Assembly (NCBI RefSeq): GCF_000246985.2
Contig: NC_022084.1
Span: 1,410,817 to 1,474,816, forward strand
Direction of reading: 5' to 3'
Length of the DNA: 64,000 nt
Source: Thermococcus litoralis DSM 5473
Lineage (GTDB): Archaea; Methanobacteriota_B; Thermococci; Thermococcales; Thermococcaceae
Shown here: positions 32,823-41,440 of the stretch, one piece after another
Layout of the letters: the number at the start of each line of letters is the position of its first letter
Numbering within the stretch: the stretch's first letter is position 1
Notes under the pieces: generated by a model
Told to the model about the DNA's origin: nothing
The model's database searches: none
Seen by the model: the letters and a program-made list of their open reading frames with translations, nothing else
Translations under genes and position numbers: made by a program

Positions 32823-33563
32823 TCACACCCCTAAGTTGGGCAAACCGCCGTAGAGAAGCATAAGAAGCCCTACAAAAACCGGCTGATGGATGAAGTAAAT
32901 CTTTAAGGTGTTCCTCCCCATGAAGCAGACGAACTCAAGGAGGGGATTTTTTGGAGTGCTTATTTTGAACTTTCTTTTTCCGTCTGGGTAAATCAACGCA
33001 CCTATTGCTGTCCCCAGAAGGAAAACCCCAAACCACGGGAAAATCGGGAAGTAATCAAGAGTAAAGAACTCGTGGGGAGTAATTCCTAGGGGAAGAAAGA
33101 GCAAAGTGTCGGCGTGAACGTTCTTCACGATTTGACCTCCAAGGAGAAAGAGAACTGCGGGAAAGATGTTTTTCCATCCGAGAGGATAGAAGGGAATCAC
33201 GAGCAAACTTGCGACGCCCAGAAAGTGCAGAACTCCAAAGTAGATTGTCCCTCTCTCCAGCAAGAGATAGGTAGTGAGGGTTATGAGCAAGCCAAGACCG
33301 AAAAGCTTTGCAAATCTGAGAAAATACTTCTTCAAGGTTTTCTTCCCCCTTGCATGGCTTATCCACAGTGAGAGCCCTGAAATCGAGACGAAGAGGGATG
33401 CGGTTGCATAGGCGAAGAGCTTCCAGAAAACTCTGTACTCTGAATAGCCCAAAAAGAACTGCAAATCCGTTACAAAATTTGAAATTAACATCATGATTAA
33501 CGCTATTCCCCTAACGAAGTCAACCTCCCAAAAGCGCTTTGAGTATATCTCGCTGCCGAACAT
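32823..33563 (-). CDS. DUF1624/heparan N-acetyltransferase-like membrane protein
   Basis: 246 residues, about seven TM helices. It begins KRFWEVDFVRGIALIMMLISN, the signature of the DUF1624/acyltransferase-3-like family that moves acyl groups across membranes, and ends with GRNTLKIYFIHQPVFVGLL. The frame is open upstream to 33689, but ATG 33563 gives the family N-terminus and avoids overlap with the divergent gene. Substrate unknown. Confidence 0.7.
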   Translation of the reverse strand: MFGSEIYSKRFWEVDFVRGIALIMMLISNFVTDLQFFLGYSEYRVFWKLFAYATASLFVSISGLSLWISHARGKKTLKKYFLRFAKLFGLGLLITLTTYLLLERGTIYFGVLHFLGVASLLVIPFYPLGWKNIFPAVLFLLGGQIVKNVHADTLLFLPLGITPHEFFTLDYFPIFPWFGVFLLGTAIGALIYPDGKRKFKISTPKNPLLEFVCFMGRNTLKIYFIHQPVFVGLLMLLYGGLPNLGV

Positions 33564-33606
33564 CAAAAGATATAAACCTCGAGGCTTATTTAAGTTTGGG
33601 GTTGTC

Positions 33607-34170
33607 ATGGAGAGAAGTATACTGCGGTTTTTGTTTTTCACTTTGGCAATGTTAATGATAACCCAGCCCGGGGCAATAGCCTTTGCCAATTTTGATGCCC
33701 CTTATGGGTTTTACAAGGATCTCTCTGCATGGCTCTCTGCCTATCTCGGAGGTGCTGTGATTTTAATGTTATACGCACTCTTGAAGCGGAAAGAACTTGG
33801 AACTAAGTTCCTTTATATCTATGGGCTTCATTATGGGTTTTTGCTTATTCTCACATATTTTTTGGAGCTGAAGGTTATTGGGAATATTAATCCTTCGTTT
33901 TCCGTTTTGAGTTTGTTCTTCTTAAGCTTTCTCGGCTTTCTGCTCAGCATAATGCTCTTTCTCCCAGCCGTTTTTTCCCCACCCTATTATTCCTATGATG
34001 CACCCCTACTCCTAATCCAGCTTGTACTCTGGGTTGCTTCCTTTTACATCTTTCTTAGGCTTAGAGAGCTTGAAGAGGAGAAAATATTGACAGTCTACAG
34101 AATTTTCTTGGGTTTAATGCTTTTTTCGATTTTCTTTGGCTTTCTCAAAGTTGCCGAGGTGTTTAGATGA
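33607..34170 (+). CDS. Polytopic membrane protein of unknown function
   Basis: 187 residues with about five hydrophobic helices; the first could be a signal peptide (FLFFTLAMLMITQPGAIAFA). ATG 33607 is chosen; the frame is open upstream but antisense to the neighbouring gene. The last 4 nt overlap the radical SAM gene (ATGA), so the two are translationally coupled. No family recognised. Confidence 0.65.
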   Translation: MERSILRFLFFTLAMLMITQPGAIAFANFDAPYGFYKDLSAWLSAYLGGAVILMLYALLKRKELGTKFLYIYGLHYGFLLILTYFLELKVIGNINPSFSVLSLFFLSFLGFLLSIMLFLPAVFSPPYYSYDAPLLLIQLVLWVASFYIFLRLRELEEEKILTVYRIFLGLMLFSIFFGFLKVAEVFR

Positions 34171-34964
34171 GGATTATTAAAACTAGAGCAAGAAGCATCT
34201 ACACAAAAAGCGGAATTCCTGGGGTTGATTATGTTGTAAATCAGTATGTAGGATGTCAATTTGGGTGCAAATACTGCTATGCAAAGTTCATTTGCAAGTG
34301 GAAGCCCTATGGCGAGTGGGGAACATGGGTAGAGGTAAAGACCAACGTCCCTGAGCTTGCAAGGAAGAGGGTTTATGGAGAAGTCTTTATGTCGAGCATC
34401 TCCGATCCGTATCAGCCCATAGAGAAGGAGCTCAAGCTAACGAGAAGAACCCTTGAGATGATGAACAAGAGAAACAAGCTCAGCATTCTGACAAAGTCTC
34501 CTCTTGTGGTTAGAGATGTTGACATTTTCAAGCTCTTCAACGAAATCGAAGTTGGATTGACAATAAACAGCTTCGAGGGGAAGGAAAAGCAGCTCATAGA
34601 GCCCTTCACCCCTTCACAGAAGCTTAGGATAGACGCGCTAAAGACACTTAGAGAGGAGGGAGTGAAAAACTACGCCTTCATAAGCCCGATTATCCCGGGG
34701 ATCACTGACGTGGAGGAGATAATAAGGGAAACAAGGGACTTCGCCGATTCTTACTTTTTCGAGATGCTCAATCTGAAAGCCGCCGGCAGAGAGTTTCGAG
34801 AGTTATTAAAAGAGAACTTTCCTGAAAGCTATGAAGTTATGGTTGACGATGATAAATTCTGGAGCTTCATTAAAGAGCTCGTAGAGCTCATAAAACGGTT
34901 AAACGTAAGGGCAGGGGGAATAGAAGTCCACAGAAGGGGCTGGGAGATTATAGAGGTGAAGTAA
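34167..34964 (+). CDS. Radical SAM protein of the SPL/COG1533 type
   Basis: 265 residues. Radical SAM motif C-x3-C-x2-C in QYVGCQFGCKYCYAKF (near residue 28-38). DPYQPIEKELKLTRRTLEMM is typical of the spore photoproduct lyase-like COG1533 group. Actual substrate unknown; a true DNA photoproduct lyase would need a specific extra Cys I cannot assign. It is embedded in an operon between a membrane protein and the M23-like protein. Confidence 0.75.
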   Translation: MRIIKTRARSIYTKSGIPGVDYVVNQYVGCQFGCKYCYAKFICKWKPYGEWGTWVEVKTNVPELARKRVYGEVFMSSISDPYQPIEKELKLTRRTLEMMNKRNKLSILTKSPLVVRDVDIFKLFNEIEVGLTINSFEGKEKQLIEPFTPSQKLRIDALKTLREEGVKNYAFISPIIPGITDVEEIIRETRDFADSYFFEMLNLKAAGREFRELLKENFPESYEVMVDDDKFWSFIKELVELIKRLNVRAGGIEVHRRGWEIIEVK

Positions 34965-35753
34965 ATGAGAATAGCCCGAGTAGGGGATCTCTGGTTAGAA
35001 ATCCCAGATGTTAGGTATTCCTTCTTTGATACCCCGTACATTGGCCATAAGCTTGGGACTGCAGTTGATGTGTACTTTGAAGACAAAGCCCTTTTTCCCT
35101 TCGAGGAGGGAAAGCTGGTTGAGGTGAAAAAGATAAAAACTCCCCGATATATTCCTGTTAGAGACGACTATCTTCTCATCTTTGAAGTTGCGGATTTTTG
35201 CTTGAAGGTTCTTCATGTGGAGCCTGAACTTGAGGTTGGTGAAAAGGTTTCTCTGGGGGATGAAATTGGAGAACTGAGGCTTTCGGGCTTTTTCTCTCCT
35301 TGGAGTGATAAGCATGCCCATTTTGAGCTTAGAAAGTGTGAAGACAGATACAGGGCGAGGGGAGGATTAACGATATTTCCCAAAGTTAGACCTTTAGTTC
35401 CCGTTGTTGAGGGAAGGGAATTCAAAGTCGTCGAAAAAACCGCCCACTACTATTGGCTTAAGCCTCTGAAAACTAGAGGGAGCGGACTAACTCCTTTTGG
35501 AAGCATTGAAGGTGGATTGCCCCATTATCGTTACGGAGCGATTTTCAATGGAAATAAGGCGATGCTGTTTGGGAAGGTTATAAGGGCTGAGAAAATTCTT
35601 GAAAATGGCGTTGGGATCTTTAAAGCAAACTTTGAGGTTCTTGCAAACGGGAATAGAGTTAGGGGAGTTGGGGTTTACTGCAATGAGGGAAGGATTAAGC
35701 TTATTGGTGGGGATTTTAAGGTTGAAGAGACCGTGGAACTTGGGATAATCTAA
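34965..35753 (+). CDS. M23/LytM-like fold protein of unknown function
   Basis: 262 residues, starting directly after the radical SAM stop. Residues GHKLGTAVDVYF (about 26-37) and SDKHAHFELR (about 117-126) together look like the H-x6-D and HxH metal site of LytM/M23 peptidases, with LVEVKKI and a lipoyl-like hairpin between them. No signal peptide, and archaea lack murein, so the substrate must be something else or the fold is reused. The C-terminal half is a separate beta domain. Confidence 0.6.
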   Translation: MRIARVGDLWLEIPDVRYSFFDTPYIGHKLGTAVDVYFEDKALFPFEEGKLVEVKKIKTPRYIPVRDDYLLIFEVADFCLKVLHVEPELEVGEKVSLGDEIGELRLSGFFSPWSDKHAHFELRKCEDRYRARGGLTIFPKVRPLVPVVEGREFKVVEKTAHYYWLKPLKTRGSGLTPFGSIEGGLPHYRYGAIFNGNKAMLFGKVIRAEKILENGVGIFKANFEVLANGNRVRGVGVYCNEGRIKLIGGDFKVEETVELGII

Positions 35754-35781
35754 AAAATTTTTGATATTTGTAAAATATATT

Positions 35782-35795
35782 CTACCATAAACTAT
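35782..35795 (+). promoter_or_regulatory. Promoter of the first E1 operon
   Basis: AAACTATATATTC (TATA 35786-35793) about 80 nt before ATG 35870. A second TA-rich element (AAAATATATTC) lies about 20 nt further upstream. Confidence 0.45.
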
Positions 35796-35869
35796 ATATT
35801 CACCAAGTGAAAATCTACAAAAATGATTTGTTTTTTATTTTTGGGTTGATGAATAAAGAGGTGTGTGAT

Positions 35870-36877
35870 ATGGAAAAGGTGGAGGAAATCCCTAAAGAAA
35901 CCCTGCTTGAGATATACAAAACTATGCACAAGATACGAACTTACGAGGAAACACTTGCAGAGTGGTACTACAAGGGGAAAACCCCAAGGTTTGACATATC
36001 TGCGGGCCCAATTCCCGGGGAGCTTCATTTATCTTCCGGCCAGGAATCTGCAGCAGTTGGAGTTTGTATGCACCTAAAACCTGAAGATGCCTTAATAGGG
36101 ACACACAGGGCTCATCACTTTGCGATTGCTAAGGGAGTTGATTTGAAGAAAATGACTGCCGAGATTTTTGGAAAAGCTACAGGTCTATCAAGGGGTAAAG
36201 GAGGCCATATGCACCTTTTTGATGCAAATGTTAACTTCAGCTGCAGTGGAATTGTAGGAGCAAGCTTCCCACAAGCCGTTGGTGTGGGAATAGCAGCAAA
36301 ACTGAAGGGAGAAGATTACGTTGCGGTTGCCGTTGGTGGAGACGGTGCAGCTAATCAAGGGACTTTCCATGAGGCTCTTAATTTAGCCGCAATCTGGAAG
36401 CTACCAGTGATCTTTGTGATAGAAGACAACAGCTGGGCTATTTCAGTCCCAAAGGAAAAATCAACTGCAGTCGCGAAGAACAGTGAAAGGGCTGCAGGTT
36501 ATGGAATTCCGGGAGTTAGTGTGGATGGAGCTGATGTCATAGCGGTTTATGAAGTGGCAAAAGAAGCTGTTAAGAGAGCGAGAAGAGGAGAAGGGCCAAG
36601 TTTGATTGAGATAAAAGTTTATAGGCTCAGAGGTCATTTTGAAGGAGATCCACAGCACTATAGACCCAAAGAGGACTTAGAGCTTGCCAGGCAAAAGGAT
36701 CCACTCATGAACTTCGAAAAGCTCCTTCTAGAAAAGGGCATTGCAACTGAAGATGAGCTTAACAAGATCAAGGAAGAGAATATCAGAGAAGTACAGGAGG
36801 CTATTGACTTTGCGGTAAACAGCCCGTATCCAGAGCCTGAAGAAGCATTAAAGGGCGTTTTTACGGGGGGTGAATGA
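35870..36877 (+). CDS. 2-oxo acid/acetoin dehydrogenase E1 alpha subunit (set A)
   Basis: 335 residues. Thiamin diphosphate-dependent decarboxylase subunit. The ThDP motif is GGDGAANQGTFHEALNLAAI...N (GDG to the Asn of EDNSWA), with GTHRAHHFAIAKG and the phosphorylation-loop region YRLRGHFEGDPQHYR. E1 decarboxylates a 2-oxo acid or cleaves acetoin, passing the acyl group to lipoamide. ATG 35870 follows AGAGGTGTG; an upstream ATG at 35849 is in frame. It is the first gene of E1 alpha-E1 beta-lipoyl protein-lipoate ligase. Context favours acetoin dehydrogenase, but pyruvate or branched-chain acids remain possible. Confidence 0.85.
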   Translation: MEKVEEIPKETLLEIYKTMHKIRTYEETLAEWYYKGKTPRFDISAGPIPGELHLSSGQESAAVGVCMHLKPEDALIGTHRAHHFAIAKGVDLKKMTAEIFGKATGLSRGKGGHMHLFDANVNFSCSGIVGASFPQAVGVGIAAKLKGEDYVAVAVGGDGAANQGTFHEALNLAAIWKLPVIFVIEDNSWAISVPKEKSTAVAKNSERAAGYGIPGVSVDGADVIAVYEVAKEAVKRARRGEGPSLIEIKVYRLRGHFEGDPQHYRPKEDLELARQKDPLMNFEKLLLEKGIATEDELNKIKEENIREVQEAIDFAVNSPYPEPEEALKGVFTGGE

Positions 36878-36878
36878 G

Positions 36879-37877
36879 ATGGCAAGAAAACTCCCCATGT
36901 ATAAGGCAATCTCAGAAGCAATAGCTCAGGAAATGGAGAGAGATGAAAACGTGTTTGTCATGGGTGAGGATATCGGGGCATATGGGGGCATATTTGGCGC
37001 AACAACTGGACTTTTAGAGAAATTTGGGCCTGAGAGAGTTAGAGACACTCCGATAAGTGAAGCAGCATTTATAGGGGCTGCTTTGGGGGCGGCATCAAAA
37101 GGAATGAGACCAATAGTCGAGCTTATGTTTGTGGACTTCTTTGGAGTTGCCATGGATCAGATTTACAACCACATAGCCAAAGCCCACTACATGTCCGGCG
37201 GACAAGTGAAAATGCCAGTAGTGATAATGACCGCCATGGGTGGAGGATACAGCGACGCTGCTCAGCATTCCCAATGTCTCTACGGGCTCTTTGCACACGT
37301 TCCGGGTTTGAAGATAGTAATTCCCTCGAACTCATATGACGCGAAGGGCTTGATGATCTCGGCGATTAGAGATGACAACCCAGTTATGTACTTCTTCCAC
37401 AAGGGACTCATGGGACTTGGATGGATGCCCTCGCCACCAGAGGCAACGGTTGAGGTTCCAGAAGAGCCTTATACAGTACCTATCGGAGAGGCAAAAGTAG
37501 TCAGAGAGGGAAGCGATGTCACCATTGTAGGAGTTGCTAAAATGGTATACGAGGCATTATGGGCTGCAGAAGAGCTTGAAAAAGAAGGCATTAGTGCGGA
37601 GGTAATCGACCTAAGAACTCTGGTTCCCTTGGACAAGAAGACCCTCGTGAACTCCGTAAAGAAGACTGGACGTTTAGTTGTAGTGGATGAGGACTACAGA
37701 AGCTACGGGATGAGTGGAGAAGTCATTGCTACGGTTGTTGAGAATGGAATATCTTTGGAAGCACCTCCCGTAAGAGTGGCCTATCCTGATGTTCCCGTTC
37801 CCTACAGCAGAGTTCTGGAGAGATACGTTCTTCCAGACAAGGAGAAGATAATCAACGCCGTAAAGAGTATAATGTGA
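36879..37877 (+). CDS. 2-oxo acid/acetoin dehydrogenase E1 beta subunit (set A)
   Basis: 332 residues, transketolase pyrimidine-binding domain then C-terminal domain. Typical motifs: VFVMGEDIGAYGGIFG, RVRDTPISEAAFIGAALGAA, and DVTIVGVAKMVYEALWAAEE. The active-site region QHSQCLYGLFAHVPGLK is intact. ATG 36879 follows GGGGGGTGA, 1 nt after the alpha subunit stop. Forms the alpha2beta2 E1 with the preceding gene. Confidence 0.85.
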   Translation: MARKLPMYKAISEAIAQEMERDENVFVMGEDIGAYGGIFGATTGLLEKFGPERVRDTPISEAAFIGAALGAASKGMRPIVELMFVDFFGVAMDQIYNHIAKAHYMSGGQVKMPVVIMTAMGGGYSDAAQHSQCLYGLFAHVPGLKIVIPSNSYDAKGLMISAIRDDNPVMYFFHKGLMGLGWMPSPPEATVEVPEEPYTVPIGEAKVVREGSDVTIVGVAKMVYEALWAAEELEKEGISAEVIDLRTLVPLDKKTLVNSVKKTGRLVVVDEDYRSYGMSGEVIATVVENGISLEAPPVRVAYPDVPVPYSRVLERYVLPDKEKIINAVKSIM

Positions 37878-37895
37878 CATGGCGGAGGAGAGAGA

Positions 37896-38132
37896 ATGGA
37901 AGTAGAGGTGAAAGTGCCAATAGTTAGTCAAGAAGATAAAAAAGGTGTAATAAACCAGTGGTACAAAAGCGATGGGGATGAAGTAAAGGAAGGTGAGGAG
38001 ATAGCAGAGGTCATGATAGAAAAAGTTACCGTTATCGTAAAGGCGCCAGCAAGTGGAAAGCTTAGAATACTCGTTCCTGAAAATGAAGAAATATCACAGG
38101 GACAGGTAATAGCAGTTGTAGAAACTGAGTAG
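37896..38132 (+). CDS. Free-standing lipoyl-domain protein (set A)
   Basis: 78 residues: exactly one biotinyl/lipoyl domain. The acceptor is K43 in VMIEKVTVIVKAPASGKL at the hairpin turn, with the symmetrical GDEVKEGEEIAEV and NEEISQGQVIAVV halves. In bacteria this domain is fused to the N-terminus of E2; here it is a separate protein, like an acyl carrier. It lies after E1 beta and before a lipoate ligase, which could modify it. Confidence 0.85.
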   Translation: MEVEVKVPIVSQEDKKGVINQWYKSDGDEVKEGEEIAEVMIEKVTVIVKAPASGKLRILVPENEEISQGQVIAVVETE

Positions 38133-38172
38133 CTTTCAAAACCTTTAATTATTTTTCTTTCCAAATTTTTAC

Positions 38173-38955
38173 ATGCCATTGAGGGTTCTATTTCATGAAT
38201 ACTGGAATCCTTATCTCAACATTGCCTTCGAAGAAAGCCTTGCAAGGAGCAGGAGTGTTGATCTTGTTGGAGATACCCTTAGGATATGGAGAAACGAAAA
38301 TTCTCTGATTTTAGGTCGTTTTAGAAAAGTTGGGGAGGATGTCAATTTAGGCAATGCCAGTAGATTTGGATTCCCAATAGTGAGGCGCTTCACAGGAGGA
38401 GGGACAGTGTACCATGACAGTGGATGCCTGAATTATTCTATTGCAATCAAGAAAAATGTAAAGTACCCACTGGACTATATGTATAGAGTCCTCCTGAAAG
38501 GCACTCTTCTTGCGCTGAAAAAACTTGGAGCACGGGCATACCTAAAGAATACCAACGATGTCGTGGTTAATGAGAGAAAAGTTTCGGGGACTGCTGCGGC
38601 TATGAGGTGGGGAGTTCTTTTTCTTCATGGTTCGATTTTAATAAACTCAAATCTGCAAATGCTCTATCTCCTTTTAAGAATTCCAAAGGTCCACAACTTT
38701 GATCCGGTTAAGTATCGGGTGGCGAACCTCTCTGCATTTGTAGAGACTTCCACAGAAGAAGTTGCTGATGCCCTAATTTGGGGTTATTCAAGAGTGTTGT
38801 CTACCTCTCCTACTTTTGAAGAGCCTTTAAAAGAGGAACTAAAGTTGGCCAATCTTTTGTATAAAGAGAAATATTCTAGGGAGGAATGGAACTTTAAAGG
38901 CCTTGTTGACAATAAGGGAGAACTTAATAAAAAGGTAAAAGACATCCTCAGCTAA
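38173..38955 (+). CDS. Lipoate-protein ligase A family protein
   Basis: 260 residues. Signature motifs: LIWRNENSLILGRF (as RIWRNENS), RRFTGGGTVYHDSGCLNYS and NDVVVNERKVSGTAAAMR, whose lysine contacts lipoyl-AMP. Attaches lipoate or octanoate to lipoyl domains. The C-terminal accessory domain is short (KFKGLVDNKGELNKK), so a separate LplB-type partner might be needed. Context: 40 nt after the lipoyl protein; its natural targets are the two lipoyl proteins in this cluster. The last 4 nt overlap the convergent acoX. Confidence 0.8.
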   Translation: MPLRVLFHEYWNPYLNIAFEESLARSRSVDLVGDTLRIWRNENSLILGRFRKVGEDVNLGNASRFGFPIVRRFTGGGTVYHDSGCLNYSIAIKKNVKYPLDYMYRVLLKGTLLALKKLGARAYLKNTNDVVVNERKVSGTAAAMRWGVLFLHGSILINSNLQMLYLLLRIPKVHNFDPVKYRVANLSAFVETSTEEVADALIWGYSRVLSTSPTFEEPLKEELKLANLLYKEKYSREEWNFKGLVDNKGELNKKVKDILS

Positions 38956-39932
38956 TCGTCAAAGAAGCCTCTCTCAGCAGCTATTTTCAGTGTCTTTCTA
39001 TAGTCAATAACTCTCGGCCCATTCCGCGTTATTTTTGCAGTTATCTCCCCCCTCATTTCAGTCTCTCTTTCTCCATCAAGAGCCAAAAGTGAGGGAGATG
39101 TTTTCAGTTCGATTTCCTCGTTCAGATTCAAGATTTTTGTTTCTTTGACTTTTATTCTTCTAAATATTCCAGGAGCTATGGGCACTTTTATGCCTTTTTC
39201 TCCTCCAAGCTCCACATATATTCCCAAGTCGTCTCTTTCAGTTATCTCCTTCAAAATTCCGGGAATTGAACTCAGCCCAATGTTGTATGGGGAAGAGATA
39301 CTGGCTACAACCTCTCTCAAGTATTCAGGTTTCCAAACTGCTTTGGAGCCTTTAAAGGAATGTAGTGTGGCAACAGCATCTACGAGAGCAATATCTTTGA
39401 GTCTGCCATCTTCATAAAGTTCAATTCTTTTTGTTTTGTAAGTTCCTTCGGTGGGTTTAACAATGCCAGTGGCTATTGCTGAAACAGCAGCCCCGGCTAT
39501 TGTGGCCTCTATCATGTATGGAAAGACGTTGTTGGTGCCTGTGGAGATGGGCATTATGGGGATTTCTCCAGAGGCTTTTGCGACAAGTCTGTTTGTCCCA
39601 TCCCCTCCGATGACAATTATTGTCTTAACTTTGTCCTTCATGAGCTCAGTTGCCTTTAATGTGTCCCTCCAATCTCCAAAAACCTTCATTGGGAGCATCT
39701 CAACTTCCATGGATATATGCTCCCCCACGGCATGAAGGGCAGCGGGAACTATTCCAAAGGTTTCCGGCATTGCTAAAACTTTTTCAACTCCTAACTCCTG
39801 CATTATTAGAAGAAGTCTTTTTACGATGTTAACTTTCTCCATGTTGTCAAAAACACTTGCATGGGCAATTAAACGCCTTATATCTCTGCCAGATTCAGGG
39901 TTTGCTATTATCCCTACAGTTACTTTTCCCAT
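38952..39932 (-). CDS. acoX: AcoX, NAD kinase-like protein of acetoin clusters
   Basis: 326 residues of the ATP-NAD kinase fold: VIGGDGTNRLVAKA supplies the GGDG motif and ISTGTNNVFP the second nucleotide contact. AcoX is encoded in acetoin dehydrogenase operons of bacteria; its reaction is not established. ATG 39932 follows AAGGAGATGA; ATG 39941 has no spacing. The gene overlaps the Lin0512-family gene upstream. This gene is the strongest indicator that the cluster uses acetoin. Confidence 0.85.
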   Translation of the reverse strand: MGKVTVGIIANPESGRDIRRLIAHASVFDNMEKVNIVKRLLLIMQELGVEKVLAMPETFGIVPAALHAVGEHISMEVEMLPMKVFGDWRDTLKATELMKDKVKTIIVIGGDGTNRLVAKASGEIPIMPISTGTNNVFPYMIEATIAGAAVSAIATGIVKPTEGTYKTKRIELYEDGRLKDIALVDAVATLHSFKGSKAVWKPEYLREVVASISSPYNIGLSSIPGILKEITERDDLGIYVELGGEKGIKVPIAPGIFRRIKVKETKILNLNEEIELKTSPSLLALDGERETEMRGEITAKITRNGPRVIDYRKTLKIAAERGFFDD

Positions 39933-39937
39933 AACGT

Positions 39938-40306
39938 TCATCTCCTTACATAGAGGGTAATAAACGCTATTGCCACCAATATTTCGTTTGTTTTATCTCC
40001 AAATTCTTTAAGAGCTATTCCAGGCCCTTTTAGACCGCCTTCGACAATCTTAACAACTTTTTCACACGGTAGGGGGATTACTTCTTTGACTTTCTCTATA
40101 TTGACTCTTTGAGAATAGGGCACCCCTATGAGGATTTCTGCTTTTATATCTCTCTCAAGATCAAGCTCAAAGAGCTCCAAGAGCCCAACAGTGCAAACCC
40201 TTGTTATTGCATCTTTTATGGCCTTTATTGCAGCCTTAGTGGGATCTTGACCATGCTGGTCTATCCCCATCCCTATCTCGATGACATATCTTCTCCATTC
40301 ACTCAC
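39938..40306 (-). CDS. Lin0512-family protein
   Basis: About 122 residues, alpha/beta. RRYVIEIGMGIDQHGQDPTK (starting region) and KAIKDAITRVCTVGLLELFE match the Lin0512 family, which accompanies acoX-type genes in bacteria; function unknown. GTG 40306 has GGAGG at 9 nt; TTG 40312 is an alternative. It overlaps the E2 gene and acoX by a few nt, so the three are tightly coupled. Confidence 0.7.
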   Translation of the reverse strand: MSEWRRYVIEIGMGIDQHGQDPTKAAIKAIKDAITRVCTVGLLELFELDLERDIKAEILIGVPYSQRVNIEKVKEVIPLPCEKVVKIVEGGLKGPGIALKEFGDKTNEILVAIAFITLYVRR

Positions 40307-41114
40307 TTTCAAAGACCTCCTCTGGGTGCTCCAGGTAATATTTAACTCTCTCCAAGAACCTCGCGGCTGGAGCTCCGTCTATTGCCCTGTGGTCAAATGT
40401 CAAAGAAAGCGTCATCACGCTGGCAATTTTTATCTCTCCATTCTCCACTATCGGCTTTTGGGTTATCCTGTTCAAACCTAAAATCGCAATTTGGGGAGGG
40501 TTAATTATTGGTGTAAACGAATCAACTCCGAACATTCCAAGGTTCGTTACTGTGAAGGTTCCCCCAACAAAGTCCTTCTCCTTAAGTCTGCCGCTTTTTG
40601 CTCTCTCAACTATGTCCGCATAATCCTGTAAGAGTTCTTCGAGGGATTTTTTGTCTACGTCCCTAATTACTGGCGTAATAAGGCCTATTGGACTGTCAAC
40701 AGCCACGTTTATGTTTATGTTATCATAAATCATTATCTTTCCTTCTTCCATTGATGCATTGACCTCTATGAAATCCCTTATGGCTTTTGCAATGCATTTT
40801 AACATGAGAACTGTATAAGATGGCTTTTCTCCAAGCTTTTCAGTGAGCTTCTTCCTCATTTCAATAAGGTTATCTATCTTTGTTTCCATATTAAGGGTTA
40901 CGTGCACAGCTTCCCTGTAGCTCTTTGAAAGCCTCTCTGCTATAACCTTCCTGATCCCAAACACTTTTCTCTCTTCTCTCACCTTTGGAAGGAAGTGTTC
41001 TCGTATATATTTTTCGAGGTCTTCAAGCGTAACTTCGCCATTGGGACCAGAACCTTTTATTTTTGAAAGATCGATATCGTATTGCTCGGCTATCGTTCTT
41101 ATCTCTTCACTCAC
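40299..41114 (-). CDS. Dihydrolipoamide acyltransferase (E2) core without lipoyl domain
   Basis: 271 residues. The N-terminus is a peripheral subunit-binding domain (IAEQYDIDLSKIKGSGPNGE), which binds E1 or E3. The rest is the CAT-like catalytic domain ending in SLTFDHRAIDGAPAARFLE with catalytic His and Asp. There is no lipoyl domain; the usual N-terminal part is a separate gene just upstream (41119). GTG 41114 (or TTG 41117) follows GAGGGGAG. As the only E2 core in the window it probably serves both E1 sets, fed by the free lipoyl proteins. Confidence 0.85.
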   Translation of the reverse strand: MSEEIRTIAEQYDIDLSKIKGSGPNGEVTLEDLEKYIREHFLPKVREERKVFGIRKVIAERLSKSYREAVHVTLNMETKIDNLIEMRKKLTEKLGEKPSYTVLMLKCIAKAIRDFIEVNASMEEGKIMIYDNININVAVDSPIGLITPVIRDVDKKSLEELLQDYADIVERAKSGRLKEKDFVGGTFTVTNLGMFGVDSFTPIINPPQIAILGLNRITQKPIVENGEIKIASVMTLSLTFDHRAIDGAPAARFLERVKYYLEHPEEVFESE

Positions 41115-41118
41115 CAAT

Positions 41119-41367
41119 TTAGCTCCCCTCGGTTTCTATTATTGCTATTGGCTCCCCTACGGGGACCTCATCTCCAACATCGTGGAGTTTCTCCACTAGA
41201 ACCCCTGATGCTGGAGCTTTGACCTCTCCAGTTAGTTTCTCGGACTCGACTATAGCAATTACTTCATCTTTCTCCACCATCTCTCCAACATTTTTCTTCC
41301 ACTCTACGATAGTGCCCTTTTTCATTGTCATACCTAATTTTGGCATAATGACATTTATTCTTGACAT
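41119..41367 (-). CDS. Free-standing lipoyl-domain protein (set B)
   Basis: 82 residues, one lipoyl domain. Starts INVIMPKLGMTMKKGTIVEW like the E2 N-terminus of acetoin/pyruvate dehydrogenases; acceptor K44 in VESEKLTGEVKAPASG. It ends 2-5 nt before the E2 core, the place where the linker would be in a fused E2. Either a gene split or an ancestral separate arrangement. First gene of the minus-strand operon lipoyl-E2-Lin0512-acoX. Confidence 0.85.
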   Translation of the reverse strand: MSRINVIMPKLGMTMKKGTIVEWKKNVGEMVEKDEVIAIVESEKLTGEVKAPASGVLVEKLHDVGDEVPVGEPIAIIETEGS

Positions 41368-41427
41368 AATATCACCATATTGTTATTTTCATTTGATCTT
41401 AATAAACTTTTGGAGCGAGAAATGGAA

Positions 41428-41440
41428 AAGTATATATACC
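41428..41440 (-). promoter_or_regulatory. Promoter of the lipoyl-E2-Lin0512-acoX operon
   Basis: On the minus strand GAGGTATATATACTTTT gives a strong TATA box about 60 nt before ATG 41367. The divergent plus-strand promoter (CTTTTTTTAAATC, near 41510-41522) serves the set B E1 operon; the 180-nt gap between the operons is the likely site of shared control. Confidence 0.5.

Noticed and set aside
38952-39932. True NAD kinase
   Set aside because: The GGDG motif is shared, but gene neighbours (E2, Lin0512) and overall sequence point to AcoX.
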